The position numbers and the translations under genes are program-made. This document shows, piece after piece, positions 7,475 through 18,500 of a stretch of DNA of 64,000 bases (position 1 is its first letter; the number at the start of each line of letters is the position of its first letter). The stretch is from Solilutibacter silvestris (lineage in GTDB: Bacteria > Pseudomonadota > Gammaproteobacteria > Xanthomonadales > Xanthomonadaceae), in the NCBI RefSeq assembly GCF_002895945.1, contig NZ_NPZB01000002.1, positions 806,001 to 870,000 on the forward strand, in the 5' to 3' direction. Under the pieces are notes generated by a model. The model saw nothing but the letters and a program-made list of their open reading frames with translations. It was not told where the DNA came from and did no database searches.

Positions 7475-10282
7475 ATGGTCCAGATGAAGCGCAACATGCT
7501 CAGCGTGGCGCTGGTGGCAGCGATTGGGATGACGGCGACCGTGGCGAGTGCCCAGTCGGCGCCAGCCAACGATGCGACAACGAAGCAGGACGCGAAGAAG
7601 GCCGACGAGAAGAACGTCCTCGACTCGGTGGTCGTGACGGGTATCCGTCGCGGCATCGAGGGTGCCATCTCGACCAAGAAGAATTCGACCTCGATCGTCG
7701 AAGCCGTTTCCGCGGAAGACATCGGCAAGCTGCCCGATGTCTCCATCGCCGAATCGATCGCGCGCCTGCCGGGTCTGTCGGCGCAGCGCGTCGCCGGTCG
7801 TGCCCAGGTGATCAGCGTGCGCGGCCTGTCTCCCGATTTCTCCACCACGCTGCTCAACGGTCGCGAAATGGTCAGCACCGGTGACAACCGCAGCGTCGAG
7901 TTCGACCAGTACCCGTCGGAACTGATGGCTGGCGTCACCGTCTACAAGACGCCGGATGCCGGCCTCATCGGGCAGGGCCTGTCCGGCACGATCGACATGC
8001 ACACCGTGCGACCGTTGGACTTCTCCAAATCGGTGACTGCGGTGGGTGTGCGCGGCCAGCGCAACTCGCTGGGTTCGGCGGCCAATCAAAGTGCCAACGG
8101 CAATCGTTTCAACGCCAGCTACATTGGTCAGTTCTTCGACCGCAAGTTCGGCATCGCGCTGGGCTATGCACATTCGGAAAACCCGCTGCAGGAAGAACAG
8201 GTCGGCTTGTACGAACCGTGGGAGCCGATCGGCCCGACTTGGCGCCCCGGCGTCCCGTCTGGTGCCGGATGCCCGGCCAGTGGAAGCAACTGCACCTACT
8301 ATTCGGAAGGCATCAAGGCACTGCGCGGAACCGGATTCGAGAAGCGCGATGCAGTGATGGCGACGCTGGAATTCCGGCCGTCCTCGGTCTGGACCAGTAC
8401 GCTGGACATGTTCTATACCAAGTCGCACTCCAAGTACACGGCCAATCAGTTCGAGGTCAATCTCGGAGACTACAACGGCGGGTATGGCCACATCAACGTC
8501 ACCAATCCGCAGATCAACGGCAATGGCACGTTCGAGGGTGGCACCGCCGCCAATCTGTATCCGCTGGTGCGTGGCATGTACGACAAGCGCGATGACAAGA
8601 TCAAGGCCTTTGGCTGGCGCAACGATTTCAACCTGGGCAATGCCAAACTGTTCACCGACCTCAGCTATTCGCATGCCGACCGCAAGGAGTTGAGCCTCGA
8701 GAACAACACCCAGCTGTATCCGGCGCCGCAACTCGATACGCTGAATCTCGCTTACACCTCGAATGGGTTTCCGCAACTCAATCCCGGCCTGAACTATTCG
8801 GATCCTTCCAAGCTCTACCTGCAGAACACCATCTATGGCTCCGGCTACGGCAAGGTTCCGGAAGTTCACGACACGCTGAAGAGCGCGCGTGTTGGTGCCT
8901 CGTTTGGGCTGTCGGGCGCGCTTGGCAAGTGGTTCTCGGACATCGAAGTCGGGCTGAACTACGCCGATCGCGAGAAGAACAAGAAGCAGCCGGAAGCATC
9001 GATCAACCTTGGACCCCAGGGTGTCACGTCCATTGCCCCGGACCTGCAGTACGGCCTGGTCAACCTCGGTTTCGCCGGCATTGGCAATATCCCGGCGTGG
9101 AACGTGCCGGGCGCTGTGGCGCGTTACATGACATTTGACCCACAGATCAATCAGTCGTATCTGTACGCGAAAACCTGGTCGCTGTCGGAAAAGATCACGA
9201 CGGCCTACCTCAAGGCCAATCTCGACACCCAGCTGGGCAGCGACGTGTCGCTGCGCGGCAACATCGGTGTCCAGGTCCAGCATGTCGACCAGTCGTCGAG
9301 TGCCAACTCGGTCCTCAACAACAACACGATTTTGCCGGTCACGCTTGGTGCCAAGTACAACGAAGTGCTTCCGAGCATGAACCTCGCCTTCATGTTCCCG
9401 CATGACCAGGCCTTGCGCTTTGCACTGGCCAAGCAGACGGCGCGCCCTCGCATCGATGACATGAACGCGAGCATTAGCTTCGGCGTCGACAATGCAACCG
9501 GCAAGACCGGCGGTGGTGGCGGCAATCCGCAGCTGCGGCCGTGGCGCGCCAATGCCCTCGATATTTCCTACGAGAAGTATTTCGGCACCAAGGCCTATGT
9601 CTCCGCAGCCTTCTACTACAAGCAGCTGACCAGCTACATCTTCAACCAGACGTCGGACGGCTACGACTGGTCCAACTATGTCGCAAGTTATCCCGCGCAG
9701 ACCCCGCCGGCAGGCTCGACATACCCGCCGATCCAGAGCCACGGCACCTTCACCGCGCCACAGAACGGCAAGGGCGGCAAGATGCAGGGCGTCGAGCTGA
9801 CTGCTTCGTTGCCGTTCGAGATGTTCACGCCGGTATTGAAGGGCTTCGGCGTGGTTGCCAGTGCCAGCTTCAACGACAGCAGCATCAAGATCCCGCCGCC
9901 GGATGGCTCGCAGACGAGCGTCGGCAATAACCCGATCGCATTGCCTGGCCTGTCGAAGCGCGTCTACAACCTGACCGCTTACTACGAACGCAACGGCTTC
10001 GAAGCGCGCATCAGCCAGCGTCGTCGTTCCGACTTCATCGGCGAAATCGGCAACTTCAATGGCAACCGCACCTTGCGTTACGTGGTTGGCGAGAACATCA
10101 CCGATGCCCAGGTCAGCTACAACTTCAGCGACAGCTCCTCCCTGAAGGGCTTGAGCGTGCTGCTGCAGGCCACCAACCTGACCGACTCGCCCTACAAGAC
10201 CTACGCGCAGACCAAGGATCGCCCGCTGGAATACATCAAGTGGGGTCGCACGGTGTTGCTGGGCGCCAGTTACAAGTTCTGA
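7475..10282 (+). CDS. TonB-dependent receptor, Xanthomonas/Caulobacter type, probably for maltodextrins
   Basis: A 935-residue outer-membrane receptor. It starts with a signal peptide (MLSVALVAAIGMTATVASAQ), then VLDSVVVTGIRRGIEGA and the plug, with KLPDVSIAESIARLPG, a hallmark of the TonB-Xanth-Caul subfamily. The beta-barrel ends in LLGASYKF with the terminal Phe needed for outer-membrane insertion. ATG 7475 follows a GGAG box by about eight bases; upstream in-frame codons cross the operator and are unlikely. It follows the GH97/esterase operon and has the shared operator word upstream, so maltodextrin is the likely ligand; the ligand is an inference. A terminator follows directly. Confidence 0.92.
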   Translation: MVQMKRNMLSVALVAAIGMTATVASAQSAPANDATTKQDAKKADEKNVLDSVVVTGIRRGIEGAISTKKNSTSIVEAVSAEDIGKLPDVSIAESIARLPGLSAQRVAGRAQVISVRGLSPDFSTTLLNGREMVSTGDNRSVEFDQYPSELMAGVTVYKTPDAGLIGQGLSGTIDMHTVRPLDFSKSVTAVGVRGQRNSLGSAANQSANGNRFNASYIGQFFDRKFGIALGYAHSENPLQEEQVGLYEPWEPIGPTWRPGVPSGAGCPASGSNCTYYSEGIKALRGTGFEKRDAVMATLEFRPSSVWTSTLDMFYTKSHSKYTANQFEVNLGDYNGGYGHINVTNPQINGNGTFEGGTAANLYPLVRGMYDKRDDKIKAFGWRNDFNLGNAKLFTDLSYSHADRKELSLENNTQLYPAPQLDTLNLAYTSNGFPQLNPGLNYSDPSKLYLQNTIYGSGYGKVPEVHDTLKSARVGASFGLSGALGKWFSDIEVGLNYADREKNKKQPEASINLGPQGVTSIAPDLQYGLVNLGFAGIGNIPAWNVPGAVARYMTFDPQINQSYLYAKTWSLSEKITTAYLKANLDTQLGSDVSLRGNIGVQVQHVDQSSSANSVLNNNTILPVTLGAKYNEVLPSMNLAFMFPHDQALRFALAKQTARPRIDDMNASISFGVDNATGKTGGGGGNPQLRPWRANALDISYEKYFGTKAYVSAAFYYKQLTSYIFNQTSDGYDWSNYVASYPAQTPPAGSTYPPIQSHGTFTAPQNGKGGKMQGVELTASLPFEMFTPVLKGFGVVASASFNDSSIKIPPPDGSQTSVGNNPIALPGLSKRVYNLTAYYERNGFEARISQRRRSDFIGEIGNFNGNRTLRYVVGENITDAQVSYNFSDSSSLKGLSVLLQATNLTDSPYKTYAQTKDRPLEYIKWGRTVLLGASYKF

Positions 10283-10304
10283 TCACCAGTTATTCTGCAA
10301 AACG

Positions 10305-10334
10305 AAACCCCGTCGCTCACGCGGCGGGGTTTTT
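10305..10334 (+). terminator. Rho-independent terminator after TonB receptor
   Basis: AAACCCCGTCGC and GCGGCGGGGTTTTT pair across a TCAC loop, with one G-T pair, ending in five T. The A-rich left side means it could also serve dinB, which converges from the right. Confidence 0.9.
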
Positions 10335-10358
10335 GTTTGCGTGATCAATCGGGATGAG

Positions 10359-11447
10359 TCAATCGAAATCGAACAATTCGTCCTGCGGATCGCTGCCTTC
10401 CTCGATGAAGCCGGATACGCCGACACCCACCAGGCGATAGAGCGTATCGGCGGGCAGGGTCACGCGTTCGCGCAGTCGCGATGCGACATCAGCGAGTGCG
10501 CTGGCATTCGCAGGAAAAGGGAGTTCCGTCAGCGAGCGGGTGAGGGTGCGGAAATCGGCGGTCTTGAGCTTGAGCACGACGGTGCGTGCGTGGCGATCCG
10601 GCTGCCGTGCGAGTTCGCGCTGATAGCCGGCCCAGGTTTTCGCGGCGAGTCGTGCGATGTGTTCGCCCAGCGCATTCAACGGAATATCTTCCGGGAAGGT
10701 GTCCTCGGCGGAAACCTGCAGGGTTGGGCGTTGCGGGCAGACCGCGCGGTTGTCGATGCCGTGTGCGAGTTCGTGCAGGCGACGGCCCCAGCGTCCGAAA
10801 TGCGCTTCCATCGTCTCGACATCGACCGCGCGCACGTCGGCGCAGGTGTGCAATTCCAGTTCGCCCAATCGCCGTTCGGTGACCTTGCCGACGCCAGGCA
10901 GGCGCGCCAGCGGCAACGCGGCGACGAAGGCATCGACCATCGACGGTTTCAGCACGAAGACGCCATCCGGCTTGTTCCAGTCGCTGGCGATCTTGGCGAG
11001 GAACTTGTTGGGCGCGACGCCGGCCGATGCGGTCAGCGACAGTTCCGCGCGGATATCGGCACGAATCGATTCGGCGATCGCAGTAGCGCTGCCGAGATCG
11101 TGTTTGGGCACGGTGACGTCGAGATAAGCTTCGTCCAGAGACAACGGTTCGATCAGGTCGGTATGGCGCGCGAAAATTTCGCGCACATGCTGCGACGCTG
11201 CCTTGTAGCGGGTGAAGTCGGGCGGCACGAAGACCGCATCGGGACACAGCCGTTCCGCGCGGATTGCTGGCATCGCCGAACGCACACCGAACTTGCGTGC
11301 TTCATAGCTGGCGGCACATACCACAGAGCGGCTGCCGCGCCACGCCACCACCACCGGGCGACCGCGCAGAGCGGGATCGTCGCGCTGTTCCACGGACGCG
11401 TAGAACGCGTCCATGTCGACGTGGATGATCTTTCGGTTGGTAGACAC
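10359..11447 (-). CDS. dinB: DNA polymerase IV (Y-family translesion polymerase)
   Basis: A 362-residue Y-family polymerase. The N-terminus IIHVDMDAFYASVEQ carries the first metal-binding Asp and steric residues, and PLSLDEAYLDVT holds the catalytic Asp105-Glu106 pair. The thumb helix-hairpin-helix (LPGVGKVTERRLGELEL) and a little-finger region follow. It bypasses lesions during DNA replication. The start is taken as GTG 11447 because this gives the usual 11-residue lead to the DMD motif. Length matches the family (about 350). It converges on the TonB receptor with the terminator between; a dispersed repeat lies directly upstream of the start. Confidence 0.95.
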   Translation of the reverse strand: MSTNRKIIHVDMDAFYASVEQRDDPALRGRPVVVAWRGSRSVVCAASYEARKFGVRSAMPAIRAERLCPDAVFVPPDFTRYKAASQHVREIFARHTDLIEPLSLDEAYLDVTVPKHDLGSATAIAESIRADIRAELSLTASAGVAPNKFLAKIASDWNKPDGVFVLKPSMVDAFVAALPLARLPGVGKVTERRLGELELHTCADVRAVDVETMEAHFGRWGRRLHELAHGIDNRAVCPQRPTLQVSAEDTFPEDIPLNALGEHIARLAAKTWAGYQRELARQPDRHARTVVLKLKTADFRTLTRSLTELPFPANASALADVASRLRERVTLPADTLYRLVGVGVSGFIEEGSDPQDELFDFD

Positions 11448-11457
11448 GGAGGCATTA

Positions 11458-11570
11458 TCGCCCGGCTTTGCACCCATCGCGGCTGTCTGCAGCCGCCGAC
11501 ACGCCGTGAATCCATCCATGGAGGCTCGACTCGGCATCCATGCCTCGTATGGTCGGCGCTGCAGACGAAC
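11458..11570 (-). repeat. Dispersed intergenic repeat, copy A (short form)
   Basis: On the minus strand the core at 11498-11551 reads CATACGAGGCATGG..., then GAGCCTCCATGGATGGATTC and ACGGCGTGTC, shared with copies at 18.9, 31.4 and 55.6 kb. Flanking arms GTCTGCAGCCGCCGAC (11485-11500) and GTCGGCGCTGCAGAC (11552-11566) are inverted repeats with one extra base. An inner GGCAT-GG-ATGCC hairpin is also present. It lies downstream of gntP and upstream of dinB. Confidence 0.85.
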
Positions 11571-11595
11571 CGCATGGGCGCCGCCGGTGGCAGGT

Positions 11596-12999
11596 TCACA
11601 CGGCTCCGGTCAGCGAATACAGCACGATCACCACGAACACCGCGAAGGTCTTGATCAGCGTGATTGCGAAAATATCCTTGTAGGACTGGCGGTGGCTGAG
11701 GCCGGTCACTGCCAGCAAGGTGATCACCGCGCCGTTGTGCGGCAGCGTATCCATGCCGCCCGAAGCCATCGCCGCGACGCGGTGCAACACCTCCATCGGG
11801 ATGCCGGCCGCATGTGCATTGGCGATGAAGGTGTCGGACATCGCCGCCAGTGCGATGCTCATGCCGCCCGAGGCCGAGCCGGTGATGCCGGCCAGCGCGG
11901 TGACCGTGACCGCTTCGTTCACCAATGGATGCGGGATCGCCTTCAATGCGTTGGCGACGACGAGAAAGCCGGGCAGGGCGGCGATCACCGCGCCGAAACC
12001 GTATTCGCTGGCAGTATTCATTGCCGACAACATCGCGCCACCGACCGCGGCCTTGCTGCCTTCGGCCAATTGCTTCGCCACGCTGCGCCACGCGAACGCC
12101 AGCACGCAGACGATGCCGATCAGCAGCGCGCCTTCCACCGCCCAGATCGCCGCGAGTTTCGAGACTTCCTGTACCACCGGCGCCTGCTTGCCGATCACCG
12201 CCGGATTGAAACTGGTCGATGCGCCGTACCACGCCGGGATCGCCGAACTCAAGCCTTTGTTGGCGGTGCCGACCAGCACCAGCGGCAGGATCGCGATGAC
12301 CGGGTTCGCCAACTTCTCTCCGGTGAACGCCACCGGTTCGTTGCGCAGTTGCGCGGGATCGCCATAGCCTTCACCTGCTTTCAACGCTGCACGCCGCCGC
12401 CATTCCAGATACGTCATGCCGATCACGAAGATGCACAACGATCCAGCCACGCCCAGCCATGGCGCCGCCCAGGTATTGGTCTTGAAGAAGGTGGTCGGGA
12501 TGATGTTCTGGATCTGCGGCGTGCCGGGCAGCGCGTCCATGGTGAAAGTGAACGCGCCCAGCGCGATGGTGCCGGGGATCAGGCGCTTGGGGATGTCGCC
12601 CTGGCGGAACAGTTCCGCTGCGAACGGATAGACCGCGAACACCACCACGAACAGCGAGACACCGCCGTAGGTGAGCAGCGCGCACACCAGCACGATGGCG
12701 AGCATGGCGCGGCTGGCGCCGACCGCGCGGATGGTGGCAGTGACGATCGCGCGTGAGAATCCGGAAATCTCGATCAGCTTGCCGAACACCGCGCCGAGCA
12801 GGAACACCGGGAAATAGTTCTTGAGGAAGCCGACCATCTTGTCCATGAACAGTCCGCTGAACATCGGCGCGACCAGCGAAGGATCGGTCAGCAACACCGC
12901 CAGCAACGCCGCGATCGGCGCGAACAGGATCACGCTGTAGCCGCGATAGGCCACGAACATCAGGAAGCACAGCGCGGCCAGCACGATCAGGAACGACAT
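11596..12999 (-). CDS. GntP-family permease, probable 3-hydroxybutyrate (or similar hydroxy acid) transporter
   Basis: A 467-residue inner-membrane protein with about twelve hydrophobic helices. GTIALGAFTFTMDALPGTPQ, GITGSASGGMSIAL and GGMDTLPHNGAVITLLAV are conserved blocks of the GntP/gluconate-H+ symporter superfamily. Members carry gluconate, and some are annotated as D-beta-hydroxybutyrate permeases. Start at 12999 (MSFLIVLAALCFLMF) leads straight into helix 1. It is divergent from a TonB receptor whose promoter carries the motif shared with the 3-hydroxybutyrate oligomer hydrolase, so hydroxybutyrate is the most economical substrate here. Gluconate or another hydroxy acid cannot be excluded. 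Confidence 0.82.
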   Translation of the reverse strand: MSFLIVLAALCFLMFVAYRGYSVILFAPIAALLAVLLTDPSLVAPMFSGLFMDKMVGFLKNYFPVFLLGAVFGKLIEISGFSRAIVTATIRAVGASRAMLAIVLVCALLTYGGVSLFVVVFAVYPFAAELFRQGDIPKRLIPGTIALGAFTFTMDALPGTPQIQNIIPTTFFKTNTWAAPWLGVAGSLCIFVIGMTYLEWRRRAALKAGEGYGDPAQLRNEPVAFTGEKLANPVIAILPLVLVGTANKGLSSAIPAWYGASTSFNPAVIGKQAPVVQEVSKLAAIWAVEGALLIGIVCVLAFAWRSVAKQLAEGSKAAVGGAMLSAMNTASEYGFGAVIAALPGFLVVANALKAIPHPLVNEAVTVTALAGITGSASGGMSIALAAMSDTFIANAHAAGIPMEVLHRVAAMASGGMDTLPHNGAVITLLAVTGLSHRQSYKDIFAITLIKTFAVFVVIVLYSLTGAV

Positions 13000-13055
13000 C
13001 GGCACATCCGGTTCGGAAACGTCCGTGGAGTGTGCGCAGTCACGGTCCGGCGTGC

Positions 13056-13102
13056 CCTTGTCCAAAGGTACGATGTGGCCGGCGCCGTCTTCCGCCTAGG
13101 CT
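13056..13102 (+). promoter_or_regulatory. Putative activator site and -10 of second TonB receptor (motif copy 1)
   Basis: CCTTG, CCAAAG, GTACGATG (13068-13075), then TGG and CCGGCG (to 13084), followed at 13097-13102 by a TAGGCT -10-like hexamer. The same blocks in the same order and nearly the same spacing stand at 20000-20045 before the oligomer hydrolase. The block sits where a -35 element would be, as for an activator-dependent promoter. Confidence 0.6.
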
Positions 13103-13159
13103 GCACGTCATAACGGGGGCATCCGCTCCCGGCTGTCTATATGCCGAGAGGAAGAACAC

Positions 13160-15409
13160 ATGCGCCGCATCCATCGTCACGCTCCGCTTTGCCTGGCCAT
13201 CGCCATCGGACTGGCCGCACCACTGGCGCAGGCCCAGGACGCGACGGCGCAATCCACGCCAGCCACCAAGCCTGCCCAAGCAGCGAAGCAGACCGCCGAC
13301 GGCGATCTCGGCGCGATCACCGTCACCGCGCGTCGTCGCGAGGAGACGTTGCAGGAAGTCCCGGTCGCCGTCACCGCGTTCACCGCCAAGGCGCTGGAAA
13401 AACTCAATGTGCAGGATCTTGGCGACCTCAAGGGGCAGGTCCCCAACCTGACGATCTACGCGGCGCGCGGTTCCAACACCACCTTGACCGCCTACATCCG
13501 CGGCGTCGGCCAGTCCGATCCGCTGTGGGGCGTTGATCCCGGCGTCGGCATGTACATCGACGATGTTTACGTCGCCCGTCCGCAAGGCGCGATGCTCGAT
13601 CTGCTGGATGTCGGCCGCATCGAAGTGTTGCGCGGTCCGCAGGGCACGCTGTACGGCAAGAACACCATCGGTGGCGCGATCAAGTACATCACCAAGCCGC
13701 TGGCCACCGATTTCAACGGTTTCGTGCAGGGCACGGTGGGCAACTACAACGAACGCGACGTCAAGCTCGCGGTGGGCGATGCCTTCGGCGATGCCAAGGC
13801 GTTGCGTGCGCGCCTGTCGATGGCCAAGCTCACCCGCGATGGCTTCGGCAAGAACCTCACCAGCGGCAATGACGTCAGCGACAAGGACATCTTCGCTTGG
13901 CGACTGGCGGTTGGCGCCTACGTCACCGACAAGTTCGACCTCCAATTCGCCTACGACCACACCGATGACGAATCCGGCGTGCGTGGCGCGCAGATGCTGG
14001 CGAAGAATCCCTTCGCACCGACCTATGCACCGATGGCCAGCCGCTACGACGTGCGCAATGGCATGCCCGACGTCAACCACACCAAGCTCGACGGCTTGTC
14101 GATGACGGCGAACTGGCGTTTGAACGATGCCTGGGCGGCGAAGTACATCTGGGCCAAGCGCCAGTCGAACACCGAGACCAACATCGATTTCGACACGTTG
14201 CCGAACAAGCTGGCCGACGTGAAGGCGTTCTATCGCGATCACCAGACCAGCAACGAGCTCCAAGCCAATTACGATGCGGGCGGTCGCGCCCGCGGCGTCA
14301 TGGGCATCTACCAGTTCGAAGGCGATGCCGGCGGACAGGTGCTCAACAACTTCTTCAACCTGTTGTTCGGTGACACCCATGGCACGGTGTACACCAAGAG
14401 CGTCGCGCTCTACGCCGATTGGACGTTCGACCTGACCAGCAAGTTGAAGCTGGATGCCGGCGTGCGCTACACCGACGAGAAGAAGCATGCGGTCGTTCGC
14501 AACATCAGCTACACCGACGCCACCTTCAGCAAGCCCAATGGCGCGGTTGCCGCCGACTTCGACAAGAACATCGGTTTCAAGAACGTCTCGCCCAAGGTGT
14601 CGCTGGATTACCAGATCACCCCGGGGGTGATGGTGTACGGCCTGGCATCGCGCGGCTTCAAGTCGGGCGGCTACAACATCCGCGCCAACGCCACCGCGGT
14701 GCCGCGCACGGCCGAACCGTTCCAGGATGAGCGCGTGGACAGCATGGAAGTCGGCAGCAAGATGGCGCTGGCCGACCAGACGCTGTTCCTCAACATGGCG
14801 TACTTCCACAACAAGTACAAGAACATCCAGTTGTCGGTGTTTACCGAATACACCACGCCCGGTGGCGCCAAGGCCTTCATCGGCGACTTCACCAATGCCG
14901 GTTCCGGTACCGTCAACGGCTTCGAGTTCGAATACCAGTGGCTGCCCAGCAAGCATTTCGCGCTGACCGGCAACCTGGCGTGGCTGGATGCCAAGTTCGA
15001 CGAATACATGTACAAGAACGTCAATATCGCGGCCCAGCAGGCGTTCACCAACGCACCGAAATTCTCGGGCGCGATCAATGCCGAATACCGCACCAGCCTC
15101 GGTGCCGCCGGCGAGTTGAGCGCACGCGTGAGCTATACCCGCCAGAGCAGTGTGGTCGCGACGACGGAAGTCACCCACGATCCGGTGACCGGCGTGAACA
15201 CCCAGCCGATCGAGCAGGGTGCCTACGGTTTGATCGGTGCCGGCGTGATCTGGAAGCCGAGCAAGCCGTGGACCGTGTCGCTGCAGGGCAGCAACCTCAA
15301 CAACAGCAAGTACCTGACCACCGGCTACGTGATTCCGTCGCTCGGCGTGCGCACCGGCTTCTATGGCGCACCGCGCCAGTACACGCTGTCGCTGCGTTAC
15401 GACTTCTAA
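13160..15409 (+). CDS. TonB-dependent receptor, possibly for 3-hydroxybutyrate oligomers
   Basis: A 749-residue outer-membrane receptor. Signal peptide cleaves near PLAQAQ; a Pro/Ala/Lys-rich linker follows, then the TonB-box region GAITVTARRREETLQEVPV and the plug with IEVLRGPQGTLYGKNTIGGA. The barrel ends LSLRYDF with terminal Phe. A strong ribosome site (GAGAGGAAG) precedes ATG 13160. It is of the general siderophore-like/fatty-acid-like TBDR class, unlike the longer receptor at 7.5 kb. It is divergent from the GntP permease and followed by the hybrid kinase. The ligand is inferred from the promoter motif shared with the oligomer hydrolase. Confidence 0.9.
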   Translation: MRRIHRHAPLCLAIAIGLAAPLAQAQDATAQSTPATKPAQAAKQTADGDLGAITVTARRREETLQEVPVAVTAFTAKALEKLNVQDLGDLKGQVPNLTIYAARGSNTTLTAYIRGVGQSDPLWGVDPGVGMYIDDVYVARPQGAMLDLLDVGRIEVLRGPQGTLYGKNTIGGAIKYITKPLATDFNGFVQGTVGNYNERDVKLAVGDAFGDAKALRARLSMAKLTRDGFGKNLTSGNDVSDKDIFAWRLAVGAYVTDKFDLQFAYDHTDDESGVRGAQMLAKNPFAPTYAPMASRYDVRNGMPDVNHTKLDGLSMTANWRLNDAWAAKYIWAKRQSNTETNIDFDTLPNKLADVKAFYRDHQTSNELQANYDAGGRARGVMGIYQFEGDAGGQVLNNFFNLLFGDTHGTVYTKSVALYADWTFDLTSKLKLDAGVRYTDEKKHAVVRNISYTDATFSKPNGAVAADFDKNIGFKNVSPKVSLDYQITPGVMVYGLASRGFKSGGYNIRANATAVPRTAEPFQDERVDSMEVGSKMALADQTLFLNMAYFHNKYKNIQLSVFTEYTTPGGAKAFIGDFTNAGSGTVNGFEFEYQWLPSKHFALTGNLAWLDAKFDEYMYKNVNIAAQQAFTNAPKFSGAINAEYRTSLGAAGELSARVSYTRQSSVVATTEVTHDPVTGVNTQPIEQGAYGLIGAGVIWKPSKPWTVSLQGSNLNNSKYLTTGYVIPSLGVRTGFYGAPRQYTLSLRYDF

Positions 15410-15540
15410 CGGGGGGGGCGCATCCTGCCCGACACGATGCGTCGAACCCCGCATCGTGATCGGGTCGGACATGCGTTCGTGGTGGGCAGGCACTATGCTC
15501 GCCGGATGAACCGCGTTCCCACCGATCCTGCATTCCCCAC

Positions 15541-18500
15541 ATGGCACCACTGAGCGGAACCCTGGTCGCGGCGGTGTCGCTGGCATGGCTGGCGTTCGTG
15601 TTTGGCGCTGCATTGTTCGCCGATCGCCGGCCGGCATTGCTGTCGCGTCATTGGGGCTGGATCTACGCGCTGTCGTTGGCGGTGTACTGCACGTCATGGA
15701 CCTTCTTCGGCACCGTTACCCAGGCCGCGCGCTACCAGTGGCCGCTGCCGCCGACGTTCGTTGGCACCATCCTGTTGTATGCACTGGCCGGCACCGGGAT
15801 GATCGGGCTGGTACGACGCGCACGCGAAGTGCATGCCAGCTCGCTCGCGGATTTCATCGCCGCACGGCTCGGTCGTGATCCGAAACTCGCCGCGGTCGTC
15901 ACGCTGATCGCCATTCTCGGCTTGATCCCGTATATCGCGCTGCAACTGAAAGCGGTGGCGATGGCCTACGGGTTGTTGACGCACGGCATCAACGGCGGAT
16001 CGAACATCGGCGGCAGTTCCATCGATATCGGACTGGTGATCGCGCTGGTGGTCGCGGCGTTTACCATGTTGTTCGGCACGCGCCGCTCCGACATCGGCTG
16101 GCACAACCGCGGACTGGTCTTCGCAGTGGCGATGGAGTCGCTGTTCAAACTGGCGGCGATGCTGGCGCTTGGGTTGTTCGTGGCGACGCATCACGGCGAT
16201 ATCGCGACGCACACGGCGATGCCGCCGCCGCACGATCGCCAGGGATTCGCGCCACTGGTGGTGCTTGGCGTGCTGGCGATGTTCACCTTGCCGCACCAGT
16301 TCCACGTCGGCGTGGTCGAATGCCGGCAGGAATCGCATCTGCGCACCGCGCGCTGGCTGTTTCCGCTCTACATGCTGTTGATCTCGCTGCCGCTACTGCC
16401 ATTGGCGCGCATGGGTCATGCCGAATTCGCCAACGGCCTAGTCAGTTCCGATCTCTACGTGCTGGCGCTGCCGATGGCGCACGGCATCAACGGACTGGCG
16501 TTGTTTGCCTTCCTCGGCGGCATGGCGGCGGCCACCGGCATGGTGGTGATCAGCCTGCTGACATTGAGCCTGATGATCGGCAATCACTGGCTGGCGCCGG
16601 GATTATTGCGCGGTGCGTGGGCGCGCGGCGCTGGCGATCTGCGTGGTCGCGTGGTGATGCTGCGGCGTATCAGCATCGTCCTCATCGTGTTCTTGGCTTG
16701 GGCCTACGGTCGCGCGGTGGCGGGCGAGGTCGCATTGGCCGATGTCGGTGCGGTGTCGTTCTCGGCATTGGCCACCCTGGCGCCGGCGATGGCGCTGGCG
16801 GTGTGGCAACCGCAGACGCCACCACGCGCGGTGATATTCGGGATCATTGCCGGATTCATGGCGTGGGCATGGGCGATGCTGGTGCCGCTGCTCGGCGATG
16901 CCGGTTGGGTATCGCGATCATTGGTGGAAGAGGGACCGTTCGGCTGGCACTGGCTCGCCCCCGATCATCTGCTGTCGCTGACAAGCTGGGGACGCCTGGG
17001 TCGCGCGCTCGGCGTCAGCCTGCTGGTGTCGACGGCGGTGACGTTCGCGGTGTCGCTGTGGTTGCCGCGCCAGCAGCGCAGGGAGCTGGAGCGTTTCGAT
17101 GCGGCGACATTGCGCAATGCCGGCATGCGTTTCCTCGGCCCGGAGCGGATCGCACTGTTGCTGGCCGATGCGCCGGCGAAAGGCGCGGTGCCACTGGAAG
17201 TCTCCGATGCGGTGGAACGCGAACTGGCCGCGGTGCTCGGCAGTGCTTCGGCGCGATTGTTGCTCGATACCGCGCGACGCACATCCAGCGCAGAACTGCA
17301 CACGGTCGCGATGATCGTCGATCGCGCGTCGCGGGATCTCAACTTCAACCAGCGCGTATTGCAGGGTGCATTGGAGAACATGAGCCAGGGCATCAGCGTG
17401 GTCGACGCCGATCTCAGGTTGGTGGCATGGAATACGCGTTACCAGGAGTTGTTCGGATTCCCCGACGGTTTGCTCGAGGTGGGCATGCCGGTGGTGACGG
17501 CGAGTCGCTGGGCGCTGGGTTGGATGAAGCATCCCGGCGATCACGAAGCCGCGTTGGCGAAGCGGCTCGATCACATGCGTGCGGGAACGCCGCATCTGTC
17601 GGAACGGGTGTTTCCCAATGGCAGCATCATCGAGATCCGCGGCAATCCGATGCCGGGCGGCGGATTCGTCGCCACTTTCACCGATGTCACCACGTTCCGG
17701 CGCACCGAAAGCGAACTGCAGGACATCAACGCGACACTCGAGGATCGGGTGGATGAACGCACGCGCCTGCTTGACGCCGCGCGCGCCGATGCCGAACGCG
17801 CCAACGATGCCAAGACGCGCTTTCTCACTGCGGTCGGCCACGATCTGCTGCAGCCATTGCACGCCGCGCAATTGTTCGCCGATGCGTTGACGCAGCAGCT
17901 CGACGATGGCGAGCAGCGCCGGGTGGTCGGCCAGATCCACGACGCGCTCGATTCCACTACCGACCTGCTCACTGGCCTGTTCGACATGTCGCGGCTGGAA
18001 GCGGGTGGACTGGCGCCGGAGCCGCGCACATTCCAGTTGTTGGAAGTGCTCGACCCGCTGGCAGCGCAATTCGCCGCATTGGCGCAAGCGCGCGGGCTGC
18101 GTTTTCGTTATCGCCCGACGCGCGCCTGGGTGCGCAGCGATCCGCAACTGCTGCGACGCATCCTGCAGAACTTCCTCGCCAATGCCGTGCGTTACACCGC
18201 GAATGGTTCGGTATTGCTTGGCGTCCGCCACGCGCGATCGGGGATGTTGCGGCTCGAAGTCCACGACACCGGGCCTGGCATCGCGGCGGATCAGCAGGCG
18301 GTGATCTTCGAGGAATTCCGTCGTGGCGATGGCGTGCCGGGACAAGGGCTTGGGCTGGGATTGGCGATCGCCGATCGTCTCTCCGGATTGTTGGACGCGC
18401 CACTCGGGCTCCACAGTCGCCTCGGGCGTGGCAGTGTGTTCACCATCGGCATTGCACGCGCGAAGGCGGCCAAAACGACGCAGCTGACCACCGCTGGTCG